Shown here in pieces: positions 42,714-50,838 of a stretch of 64,000 nucleotides of DNA. The position numbers were made by a program, and so were the translations under genes. This stretch comes from BOG-908 sp963850605 (GTDB taxonomy: Bacteria > Pseudomonadota > Alphaproteobacteria > Acetobacterales > Acetobacteraceae). How positions within the stretch are numbered: position 1 is the first letter of the stretch; every line of letters begins with the position of its first letter. Where the stretch lies: positions 1 through 64,000 of the forward strand of contig CAWKLX010000010.1 of assembly GCA_963850605.1 (NCBI GenBank), read 5' to 3'. The notes under the pieces are model-generated. The model worked only from the letters and a program-made list of their open reading frames with translations. It searched no databases and was not told the DNA's origin.

Positions 42714-43642
42714 ACCGCCCGCCTGGCGATGCGCACCAGGAAAGGCGCGCCCAGCAGCGCCGTCAGCACGCCCAGCCTCGGCTCGGACTGCACTGGCAGC
42801 AGCAGCGGCGCCAGCCTTGCCAGCAGGTCGGCCGCCAACAGCAACGCGGCGCCCCCGGCCAGCGACGGCCACAGCAGTGCGCCCGGCCGCGCCCCGAACC
42901 ATGGCCGCAGCAGATGCGGCACGACCAGGCCCACAAAACCGATGCCGCCGGCCACCGCCGCGCCGCCGCCCACCGCCAGCGCCACGCCCGCCGCCGAGCG
43001 CCGCAGGGTGGGGCCGACCGGCACGCCCAGGCTGGCGGCCGTCGCCTCGCCCAGCGACAGCCCGTCCAACCGCCGCCCCAGACACAGCAGCAGGGCGCAA
43101 CCGGACAGGATCACCGGGGCGGCCAGCGCCAAGTGGAGCAGGGTGCGATCCTCCAGCCCACCCATGAGCCAGAACGTGATTTCTGCCAGCGCAAACGGGT
43201 TGGGCGCCAGCGACAGGGCCAGGGCCAGCAGGGCCGACGCGAACGCGGACAGCGCCACGCCACCCAGGATCAGCGCGCCGGCCGAGACGCGGCGCCCCAA
43301 TCCCCCCAGCAGCACCGCGCAGCCGACCGAGGCACCCAGCAGTGCGCCCAGCGGCAAGGCCGGGGCGAAGATGGCGGAAAGCCCCCAGTAGAAGGCGAGC
43401 ACCGCACCGAACGCTGCGCACCCGCCCACCCCCAGCAGCCCCGGATCGGCGAGCGGATTGCGCAGCGCGCCTTGCAGTACCGCGCCGGACAGGCCCAACC
43501 CGCCGCCCACCAACGCGGCGAGCGCGGTGCGGGGCACGCGTATCTGCCAAAAAATCAGGCGGTCGGGGATGCCGAACCCGGACGCACCCACCAGCAGGGA
43601 GAGGACGACCAGTCCGAGCACGGCCGCCGATAGCCGCGTCAT
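42710..43642 (-). CDS. FecCD family ABC transporter permease (BtuC-like)
   Basis: A 310-residue membrane protein with about nine or ten transmembrane helices of the FecCD/BtuC family. Signature segments are FWQIRVPRTALAALVGGGLGLSGAVLQGALRNPLADPGLLGV, the family's most conserved block, and GGIGFVGLVVPHLLRPWFG, the coupling region. The N-terminus is short compared with E. coli BtuC, which is common in such permeases. The ATG start overlaps the binding protein stop by 4 bp. It transports B12 or an iron chelate. It is the second gene of the four-gene operon. Confidence 0.93.
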   Translation of the reverse strand: MTRLSAAVLGLVVLSLLVGASGFGIPDRLIFWQIRVPRTALAALVGGGLGLSGAVLQGALRNPLADPGLLGVGGCAAFGAVLAFYWGLSAIFAPALPLGALLGASVGCAVLLGGLGRRVSAGALILGGVALSAFASALLALALSLAPNPFALAEITFWLMGGLEDRTLLHLALAAPVILSGCALLLCLGRRLDGLSLGEATAASLGVPVGPTLRRSAAGVALAVGGGAAVAGGIGFVGLVVPHLLRPWFGARPGALLWPSLAGGAALLLAADLLARLAPLLLPVQSEPRLGVLTALLGAPFLVRIARRAV

Positions 43643-44391
43643 CGTGCCAGCGCCTCCACCGCACCGGCCGCTTCAGGCCCGCCGCAGATGAGCAAACGTG
43701 CGGGCACTGTCCGGCGGGGGATGTGGCGCAAGGCGGGGTGCCAGGCGAGGTCGGTTGCCATCGACGGAAAGTGCGGCGCCACCTCGGTCACCAGCAGGTC
43801 CGGGGCGTGTGCCATCAGCGCCTCCACCCCGATACGGCCGCCCATGCCGCGATCGGTGTAGCCCGCCGCGCGCAGGACTACGTCACCAAGGCTGCCCGGC
43901 CCGGCCGTCCATCCTCCCGCCTGCCACAGCACCGCCGTGCCGCGCTGCCGCTGTACGGACGCCAGCCTAGCCCACATGCGCGCCACCTGTGCCCGGCCGC
44001 GCGCCGGCACATGCAGCAGGGCCGCCACTTGCGTCACCTGCGCCGCGATCTGCGGAAAATCCTGCGCCTCATCGAGCTGCACCACGCGCACGCCACGCTG
44101 CTTCAATAACGAAATGGTCGATTGCGCTCCGGTGCGGCCGGCCAGAACCAGATCAGGGTGTAGTCGAAGCACCGCCTCCGCATCGGCACGTACGCTGGGC
44201 ATCGCGGCCGCTTGTGTTGCGACAAAGGAGAGCGCGGGGTCGCGTGCAAGCGGCTCCAGCGCCGTTACCTGTTCGGGCGCCAGTTGAACGAGCAATTGGT
44301 CGGTGCAGAGGTTGAGCGAGACGACGCGTTCGGCATAAGCGCGTTTCGCGCACGCGTTGGTCAAAGCTGCGACCACTATCAACACAGACAC
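43639..44391 (-). CDS. cobalamin/iron-chelate ABC transporter substrate-binding protein (BtuF-like)
   Basis: A 250-residue periplasmic binding protein. A short signal peptide (SVLIVVAALTNACAKRAYA) is followed by ERVVSLNLCTDQLLVQLAPEQVTALEP, AVLRLHPDLVLAGRTGAQ and GVRVVQLDEAQDFPQIAAQV, typical of cluster A (helical backbone) B12 or siderophore binding proteins. The chosen start is GTG at 44391; no ATG in frame is close. A half copy of the composite hairpin element lies 50-90 bp upstream. No cobalamin riboswitch is recognisable upstream. It is the first gene of the operon permease-ATPase-adenosyltransferase. Confidence 0.88.
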   Translation of the reverse strand: MSVLIVVAALTNACAKRAYAERVVSLNLCTDQLLVQLAPEQVTALEPLARDPALSFVATQAAAMPSVRADAEAVLRLHPDLVLAGRTGAQSTISLLKQRGVRVVQLDEAQDFPQIAAQVTQVAALLHVPARGRAQVARMWARLASVQRQRGTAVLWQAGGWTAGPGSLGDVVLRAAGYTDRGMGGRIGVEALMAHAPDLLVTEVAPHFPSMATDLAWHPALRHIPRRTVPARLLICGGPEAAGAVEALAR

Positions 44392-44443
44392 AAACTCATC
44401 TTGGCGCCAAGCTGAAGACGATTTCTGGTGGAAAGCAGGAGGA

Positions 44444-44480
44444 CGTTCTTTCTTGGAAGAAAGAGCCAAAGAACTTTTCC
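44444..44480. repeat. composite hairpin element, half copy
   Basis: Only the hairpin arm (GTTCTTTCTT/AAGAAAGAG) plus the CCAAAGAACTTTT tail is present; the GC core and second hairpin are missing. It is just 3' of the CDF transporter gene (stop at 44484) on the minus strand. Confidence 0.65.
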
Positions 44481-44483
44481 TCA

Positions 44484-45371
44484 TCAAAGCGCGACGGCGC
44501 CGGCGTGCTTGGCCTTGTGTTCGGGCTCCACGTGGATGCTGACCAGCAGGTGCTCCATGTCCTGGCGCAGCGCCGCTTCCATGCGGTCGCAGATCTCGTG
44601 CGCCTGGTCGACGCGCATGTCGCCGGGGACGACCAGATGGAACTGCACGAAGGTGCTGCGGCCTGCTTGCCTGGTGCGAATATCGTGTGCCTCGATGGCG
44701 CCACCACCTTGCGCCACCAGCACGCGCTCTATCCTGGCCACCGTGTCGTCCGAGGGCGCCATGTCCATCAGACCGCCTACCGATTTGCCGATCAGGTGCA
44801 CGCCGGACCACAGCACATAAAACGCCGTGGCAGCGCCCACTGCCGCGTCCAGCCGCAGCACGCCCGTCGCCAGCACCAGCCCCACGCCGGCCACCACGCC
44901 GATGCTGGTCACCACATCGCCCACCAGATGCCTGGCATCCCCGGCCAGCGCCGGCGAGCGGGCACGCCGCGCCGCGCCGAACAGCACCCAGGCCCAGCCT
45001 GCATTGGCGGCTGTCGCGACCAGGCTCAGCGCCATGCCCAGGCCGGGTGCGGCCAGCACATGCGGGCGCCACCAACTATACCAGGCGTGCTGCAGGATGC
45101 TGACCGCGGCCACCACGATCAGCACGCCTTCCACCACGGCCGCCAAAAACTCGAACTTGTCATGGCCGTAAGGGTGATTGTGGTCCGCGGGCTTGGCCGC
45201 CATGCGCAGTGCCGCCAGCGCGATAGCGGACGCAGCCACATTGACCACGGTCTCCAGCGCGTCGGAGTAGAAAGCGGCACTGCCGGTCACCAGCCAGGCC
45301 GCCGCCTTCAGCGCCAGCACCAGCAGACCCACGCCGATGCTGGCGGTGGCGATGCGTATCGTCCTGTCCAC
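44484..45371 (-). CDS. cation diffusion facilitator family transporter
   Basis: A 295-residue inner-membrane metal/proton antiporter with six transmembrane segments and a cytoplasmic C-terminal domain. The N-terminal region FYSDALETVVNVAAS, the loop DHNHPYGHDKFEF and TM5 GDARHLVGDVVTSIG are recognisable. TM5 has the H-x3-D pattern. In TM2 the expected D-x3-D is E-x3-N (Glu and Asn of ETVVN), a variant also seen in some relatives, so the exported metal may not be zinc. The cytoplasmic tail is AHEICDRMEAALRQDMEHLLVSIHVEP. It is alone on the minus strand. Confidence 0.92.
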   Translation of the reverse strand: MDRTIRIATASIGVGLLVLALKAAAWLVTGSAAFYSDALETVVNVAASAIALAALRMAAKPADHNHPYGHDKFEFLAAVVEGVLIVVAAVSILQHAWYSWWRPHVLAAPGLGMALSLVATAANAGWAWVLFGAARRARSPALAGDARHLVGDVVTSIGVVAGVGLVLATGVLRLDAAVGAATAFYVLWSGVHLIGKSVGGLMDMAPSDDTVARIERVLVAQGGGAIEAHDIRTRQAGRSTFVQFHLVVPGDMRVDQAHEICDRMEAALRQDMEHLLVSIHVEPEHKAKHAGAVAL

Positions 45372-45408
45372 CGCGCCCCCCGTTCGACGCGCGCGTTCTA
45401 CCCCAATC

Positions 45409-47038
45409 CTAGCCCCCGGTCACCGCCAGGCGCAGGCGCTTCGAAAAACTCTGGTCGCGCAGCACCTCGCGGGCCGCGTTATGGCCCGGCATGCCGGACA
45501 CCCCGCCACCCGGGTGCGTGCCCGCCCCGCACTGATACAGGCCGGCGATCGGCGCGCGGTAGCTGCCGTGGCCCAGGATGGGGCGCGCGGCCCAGAGCTG
45601 GTCCAGCGACATATGGCCGTGCATGATGTCGCCACCGACCAGCCCGAAGTCTTGCTCGAGATCGGCCGGCGACAGGCTGACACGGCCCAGGACGGATGTC
45701 TTGAAGTTCGGCGCCCAGTGCGTGACGGTATCGATCATCAAATCGGCCACCTCCTCCCGCGCATCGGCCCAGTCGCGGCCGCGGCAATTGCGGGGCCACC
45801 TGCTGGCAGAACAGGCTGGCGACATGCTGGCCAGGCGGCGCCAGCGTGTCATCGACCGTGCTGGGTATCAGCATCTCGACGATCGGCGCGCGCGACCAGC
45901 CGAATTGCCTGGCGTCCTGGTAGGCGCGATCCATGTAGTCGAGCGTCGGGGCCGATGACGATGCCGCTGGCGTGGTGCTCGGCCGGCGCTGTGCCGGGCA
46001 GGCAGATGAAATCCGGCAGTTCCGACAAGGCGACATTCATGCGGAACGTGCCCGAGCCGCATTTATAGGCGCGATGCGACGCAGGAAATCGGCATCGAGC
46101 GCCGCAGGATCGACGAGGCGCTCGAACAGCAGTTTCGGGTTGAGGTTGGACACGACGAGCCGGCGGCGACTCTTCTGTCCGTCCATCCGAGCGCACGCCG
46201 ATGGCGCGGCCGCGTTCTGTACCAGCACCTCGCTGGACAGGCGCGTTGAGTCTGTATCTCCACGCCCAGCTTCGTGCACGCGCCGGCCATGGCCTGCGTG
46301 ATGGCGCCCATGCCGCCGACCGCGTGACCCCAAATGCCTTTCTTGCCGTTCACGCCGCCGAAGCGTATGGTGCAGCAGCACATAGGCCGAACCCGGGCGT
46401 GTCCGGGCTCGCGTAATTGCCCGACGATGAGTCGAAGCCGAGCGCGGCCTTGATCTCGTCGCTCTCGAACCAGGCATCCAGAAAATCGCGCGCGCTTTTG
46501 GTGAACAGGTCGAGCAGGTCGCGTTGCTGGGCGACGCCCAGGCGGCGCAGCCTGTTGCCCTGCCGCAGCCGCGCGCGGCAGGCCCGATGCGCCATCGGGC
46601 AGGTTGGGCGGCGTTTCCATCGCCAGCGCCCGCAGCACGTCCCCGACATCGTCGAGCATGGCGTAGTAGCGCGGCAGCGCGTCGGCATCGCGCGCGGAGA
46701 ATTTTGCGACCTCGGCCTGCGTGCGCTCCAGCCTGCCGCCCATTTCAGATATCGCCCGTCCTGCTGTCGGCAGGAAATTGGCGATCGGCCGCTCGACGAT
46801 GCGCAGGCCGTGGGCATGCAGCCCCATGTCGTCGATGACGCGCTGGTTCAGCAGGCTGACCGTATAGCTGGCGACGGAGTTGCGGAATCCCGGATGGAAT
46901 TCCTCGGTCACCGCGGCGCCGCCGACCACGTCGCGGCGCTCGCACACTGTCACGTCTAGGCCCGGCGCGCGCCAGGTAGAAGGCACAGACAAGGCCATTA
47001 TGGCCGGCGCCGATCACCACCGCTTTCGTGCGTGCCAT
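45409..47038 (-). pseudogene. FAD-dependent oxidoreductase, phytoene desaturase/PYROXD2-like, multiple frameshifts
   Basis: When restored this would be about 540 residues, with an N-terminal FAD fold (KAVVIGAGHNGLVCAFYLARAG) and LDVTVCERRDVVGGAAVTEEFHPGFRNSVASY, GGMGAITQAMAGACTKLGVEIQT, LMIDTVTHWAPNFKTSVL and the C-terminal FAD motif GLYQCGAGTHPGGGVSGMPGHNAAREVL. At least eight single-base changes (near 46972, 46565, 46394, 46363, 46250, 46190, 46060, 45960 and 45790) move the frame back and forth. All expected blocks remain in order, so the gene is either very recently dead or badly sequenced. Relatives are amine or carotenoid-like oxidoreductases. It is divergent from the dehalogenase-like gene. 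Confidence 0.8.
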
Positions 47039-47166
47039 CAGCCGCGTGCCTCCCGACGCGACGGGGATGGTTGATCTGGGTGAAACCGTGCCATCCGTGG
47101 ATACCGCTTGTCTCTCTCGCCCGGCCAGGTGAATGCTCCGGCCGGCTCCATGGCAGGACATACGCA

Positions 47167-48062
47167 ATGACCGTGCTCAGAACACCGGACGAGCGTTTCC
47201 GCAACCTGCCCGGCTACGATTTCGCGCCGCATTACGTCGACACCCTGCCCGAGTACCGACGGCCTGCGCATGCACCTGCTCGACGAGGGGCCGGCCGATG
47301 CGCCGGTGGCGCTGTGCCTGCACGGCCAGCCGAGCTGGTGCTATCTGTATCGCAAGATGATCCCGGCGTTTCTCGCCGCCGGCATGCGTGTCGTGGCGCC
47401 CGACCTGTTCGGCTTCGGCCGCTCCGACAAGCCGGCCGAGGACGCCACCTACACCTTCACCTTCCACCGCCAGTCGCTGCTGCGGCTGATCGAGCACCTG
47501 GACCTCCGCCACGCCACCCTGGTGTGTCCAGGATTGGGGCGGGCTGCTCGGCCTGACCCTGCCGATGGACGCGCCCGGGCGGTTCGATCGGCTGATCGTG
47601 ATGAATACGGCGCTCGGCACCGGGGACGTGCCGCTCGGCGAGGGTTTCCTGGCCTGGCGGGCCTTCAACACCGCCCATCCGGACATGGACATCGCCGGCC
47701 TGATGCGCCGCGCCATCCCGGGCATCACGGAGGCGGAAGCCGCCGCCTACGCTGCCCCGTTTCCGGACGCATCTTACAAGGCCGGTGTCCGTCGCTTCCC
47801 CAACCTGGTGCCCGACCATCCGGAGGCGGACGGCGCCGCCCTGTCCCGACGCGCGCGAGACTGGTGGCGCACCGAATGGGCGGGAGAGACATTCATGGCG
47901 ATCGGCATGCAGGACCCGGTGCTGGGACCGCCCGCCATGCGTGCGCTGGCCCAGGTCATACGCGGCTGCCCGCCACCGCTGGAGCTGCCGGATGCCGGGC
48001 ATTTCGTGCAGGAGGCGGGTGCGGTCATCGTGGAGCACGCATTGCGCAGTTTTGGTGAGTAG
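47167..48062 (+). pseudogene. haloalkane dehalogenase-like alpha/beta hydrolase, two frameshifts
   Basis: About 297 residues when restored. The family signature is complete: oxyanion segment LHGQPSWCYLYRKM (HGxPxWxY), DLFGFGRSDKPAEDATYTF (typical of haloalkane dehalogenases), nucleophile Asp in CQDWGGLLGL, and catalytic His in DAGHFVQEAG. One extra base near 47258 (expected PEYDGLRMHLL) and one near 47528 (expected LVCQDWGGLLG) disrupt the frame. After correction nothing is missing. It would hydrolyse carbon-halogen bonds, if the substrate prediction holds. The start is ATG at 47167, with a CAGGA site upstream. It is divergent from the damaged oxidoreductase. Confidence 0.82.
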
Positions 48063-48132
48063 CGCGACCCGGCTTGCCTACGGCGGCGCGATGGCGGAGC
48101 CTGCCCGTCCGCAATCCAGGGAACGCACCGTC

Positions 48133-48880
48133 ATGAGAACTCGCCTGTCTGCTGGCCGCGCTTGCATGCGCCGCACCAGCGCTCGCCCAAACCGTGCCGT
48201 CCTCGATCCAGGCCGCGATCGCCGCGCCCGACCGGCCGGCGGCCGACACGGCGCGCGATGCCGCACGCCACCCTGCGGCGCTGCTGGCGCTGGCCGGCAT
48301 CAAGCCCGGCGACAGCGTGGCCGATTTCATGCCCGGCACCGGCTACTACACGCGCATCTTCAGCCACGCGGTAGGGCCGCAGGGCCGTGTCTATGCCATA
48401 ACACCCTCGGAGCTGGCCGGGGTAATGCCGAAGCTGCCGGCCACGATCGAGGCATTGGCCAAGCAACCGGGCTACGCCAACGTCACCGCCGTGGTGCAGC
48501 CCACCGCGCACACAGCGCAAGGCGAAACGCTGGACCTCGTTTGGACCGACGACAATTATCACGATATGTACGGCTTCTTCGGCGCCAAGTCGGCCTCGGC
48601 GGCCGACGCATCCATCTTCGCCGCGCTGAAACCGGGTGGCGTGTTCATGGTGATCGACCATGTCGGCCTGCCCGGCAGCAGTGACACCGCACCCACCACG
48701 CTGCACCGCATCGACCCGGCGACCGTGAAGGCCCAAGTGCTGGCGGCGGGTTTCGTGCTGGAGGCTGACAGCGACATACTGCGCAATACGGCGGACGCGC
48801 ACACCGAGAAAGTGTTTGCGCCGTCGATAAAGGGGCACACGGATCAGTTCGTGTTCAAGTTCCGCAAGCCGGCGAAGTAG
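48133..48880 (+). CDS. exported methyltransferase-like protein (frameshift in the signal peptide)
   Basis: About 248 residues when restored. The mature part has a Rossmann methyltransferase-like fold: GIKPGDSVADFMPGTGYYTRIFSHAVGPQGRVYAI, LVWTDDNYHDMYGF and FAALKPGGVFMVIDHVG. The start ATG at 48133 and the restored signal peptide (MRTRLLLAALACAAPALAQT) are separated by one extra base near 48148; otherwise only an internal ATG at 48194 is in frame. A Sec signal on a methyltransferase-like domain is unusual because SAM is cytoplasmic. Related exported proteins are known as predicted methyltransferases of unknown role. A composite hairpin element follows. Confidence 0.8.
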
Positions 48881-48885
48881 GCAAG

Positions 48886-48978
48886 CGGTTCTTTTTTGAA
48901 AAAAAAGAACCAAAAAACTTCTGATTAGTCCACGACAGCGCTAGTGAAAGTTTTTGCTTCTTTTTTCAAAAAGAAGTC
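48886..48978. repeat. composite hairpin element, full copy 4
   Basis: The left hairpin GGTTCTTTTTT/AAAAAAGAACC spans 48887-48911. The core GTCCACGACAGC is at 48928-48939. The right hairpin CTTCTTTTTT/AAAAAGAAG spans about 48957-48976. It lies between convergent genes (methyltransferase-like and aceA). Confidence 0.8.
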
Positions 48979-48984
48979 TTCCCT

Positions 48985-49012
48985 CCTGCTGCCCGGATAG
49001 CCGGGCAGCAGG
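48985..49012 (-). terminator. perfect 12-bp hairpin 3' of aceA
   Basis: CCTGCTGCCCGG and CCGGGCAGCAGG with a four-base loop lie 7 bp past the aceA stop. No T-run follows directly, but the AT-rich composite element begins a few bases further on, so termination may use both. Confidence 0.6.
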
Positions 49013-49019
49013 ACACACG

Positions 49020-50684
49020 CTACCCGAACTGGTTCATCGTATTATGCGCGCCGCCGGCCTTCAGCGCCGCCTCGCCCGCAAAATACTCCTTGTGGTCGTC
49101 GCCCACATCCGAACCCGCCATGTTCTGGTGTCTCACGCACGCAATGCCCTGGCGAAGCTCCTGGCGCTGCACGCCCAGCACATACCCCAACATGCCGGCG
49201 CCGCCGAAATACTCGCGCGACAGATTGTCGGTGGAGAGTGCCGCCGTATGATAGGTCGGCAGCGTGATCAGGTGGTGGAAGATGCCCGCACGCTTGGCCG
49301 CATCCGCCTGGAACGTGCGAATGCGCTCATCCGCCTCGGCGGCCAGCGCCGTCGTGTCGTAGTCAACACTCATCAGCTTCGCACGGTTATAGGTCGTCAC
49401 GTCGCGCCCATCCGCCTTCCAGGCATCGTAGACCTGCTGGCGGAAATTCAGTGTCCAGTTGAAGCTTGGCGAGTTGTTGTAGGCAAGCTTGGCGTTCGGC
49501 ACCACCGCGCGAATGCGGTCCATCATGCCGGCGATTTGCGAGATGTGCGGCTTCTCCGTCTCAATCCAGATCAGGTCGGCGCCATTTTGAAGGCTGGTGA
49601 TGCTGTCGAGCACACAGCGATCCTCGCCTGTGCCGGCGCGGAACTGGAACAGATTGCTCGGCAGGCGCTTCGGGCGCAGCAGTTTTCCGTCGCGGTTGAG
49701 GATCACGTCGCCGTTACGCGCGTCACCGGGCGCCACCTCCTCGCAATCCAAAAAGCTGTTATATTGATCGCCCAGATCGCCCGGCGTGTGGCTGACCGCG
49801 ATCTGCTTGGTCAGGCCGGCGCCCAGCGAGTCCGTGCGGGTGACGATGATGCCATCATCGACGCCCAGCTCCAGGAAAGCGTAGCGACACGCGCGCACCT
49901 TGGCCAGGAAATCCTCGTGCGGAACGGTCACCTTGCCGTCCTGGTGCCCGCACTGCTTTTCGTCGGAAACCTGGTTTTCGATCTGCAGCGCGCACGCGCC
50001 AGCCTCGATCATCTTCTTCGCCAGCAGATAGGTGGCCTCCGCATTACCAAATCCCGCGTCGATATCCGCGATGATCGGCACCACGTGAGTCTGGTGGTTC
50101 TCCACCTCCGCCAGCTTCTCGGCTTCCAGCGCCGCGTTGCCGGATGTGCGCGCCGCGTCGATCTCGCGGAACAGCCCGCCGAGTTCGCGCGCGTCGGCCT
50201 GGCGCAGGAAGGTGTAGATCTCCTCGATCAGCTTCGGCACCGACGTCTTTTCGTGCATCGACTGGTCAGGCAGCGGCCCAAACTCGCTGCGCAGGGCGGC
50301 CACCATCCAGCCGGACAGGTAGATGTAGCGGCGCTTCGTCGTGCCGAAGTGCTTCTTCACCGCGATCATCTGCTGCTGTGCGATGAAGCCGTGCCACGCG
50401 CCGAGCGACTGGGTGTAGAGCGACGAATCCGAGTCGTAGGCCGCCATGTCCTTGCGCATGATCGCGGCCGTATAGCGCGCGATGTCCAGCCCCGTGCGGA
50501 ACCGGTTTTGCGCCCGCATGCGCGCCACCGCCTCGGCGCTGATCCCGCCCCAGCTCGGCCCACGCGCCTCGATCAGGTCCGCGGCGGCACCCACCTGCGC
50601 CTCATAACCGCTCTTTTGCGGCCGTAGCGAGGTCAGGGCACCGGCCGAGCCTTCGGGAGCGCGCATCAGTGTCGGGGTCGTCAT
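49020..50684 (-). CDS. aceA: isocitrate lyase
   Basis: A 554-residue glyoxylate-shunt enzyme splitting isocitrate to succinate and glyoxylate. It is the longer pseudomonad-type form, not the 430-residue E. coli type. The catalytic loop is DEKQCGHQDGK with nucleophile Cys245; in E. coli-type enzymes it reads KKCGH. Other landmarks are IADIDAGFGN, DGIIVTRTDSLGA, LYTQSLGAWHGFIAQQQMIAVKKHFG near the N-terminus and YNNSPSFNWT. The start is ATG at 50684 with GAGG upstream; a TTG two codons earlier is too close. It is divergent from a RamB-like regulator, with three TGTAAA repeats between. Confidence 0.95.
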   Translation of the reverse strand: MTTPTLMRAPEGSAGALTSLRPQKSGYEAQVGAAADLIEARGPSWGGISAEAVARMRAQNRFRTGLDIARYTAAIMRKDMAAYDSDSSLYTQSLGAWHGFIAQQQMIAVKKHFGTTKRRYIYLSGWMVAALRSEFGPLPDQSMHEKTSVPKLIEEIYTFLRQADARELGGLFREIDAARTSGNAALEAEKLAEVENHQTHVVPIIADIDAGFGNAEATYLLAKKMIEAGACALQIENQVSDEKQCGHQDGKVTVPHEDFLAKVRACRYAFLELGVDDGIIVTRTDSLGAGLTKQIAVSHTPGDLGDQYNSFLDCEEVAPGDARNGDVILNRDGKLLRPKRLPSNLFQFRAGTGEDRCVLDSITSLQNGADLIWIETEKPHISQIAGMMDRIRAVVPNAKLAYNNSPSFNWTLNFRQQVYDAWKADGRDVTTYNRAKLMSVDYDTTALAAEADERIRTFQADAAKRAGIFHHLITLPTYHTAALSTDNLSREYFGGAGMLGYVLGVQRQELRQGIACVRHQNMAGSDVGDDHKEYFAGEAALKAGGAHNTMNQFG

Positions 50685-50795
50685 GGCCAAGCATCCTCAA
50701 GCTACAGGCTGCCGATATCGGCCGGCCGCCCCGCGGAAGATAGCTCGCAGGTGCAGCAAAAGCCATTATCCTGTGGCTACAAGCACATCAGACGA

Positions 50796-50818
50796 TGTAA
50801 AGTTGTAAATTCTGTAAA
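50796..50818. promoter_or_regulatory. three TGTAAA repeats between aceA and the RamB-like gene
   Basis: TGTAAA occurs at 50796, 50804 and 50813, i.e. spaced 8 and 9 bases, just ahead of the regulator ATG at 50839. The block lies in the divergent aceA promoter region and is a candidate operator for the RamB-like protein. Binding is not shown. Confidence 0.5.
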
Positions 50819-50838
50819 GAGCGCGTACCCGGGACGCC

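Noticed and set aside
44392..44443. Possible cobalamin riboswitch ahead of the BtuF-like gene
   Set aside because: The space is too short and no B12-box-like sequence is present; a hairpin half-element begins right after it.
11541..47101. 15-bp identical string CGTGCCATCCGTGGA at 11541 and 47087
   Set aside because: A 15-mer match in 64 kb is expected by chance a few times. One copy lies within the terC coding region and neither has a flanking structure.
48954..50627. 557-residue open frame opposite aceA
   Set aside because: It is a shadow of isocitrate lyase with repetitive Ala/Arg/His composition and no Shine-Dalgarno sequence.
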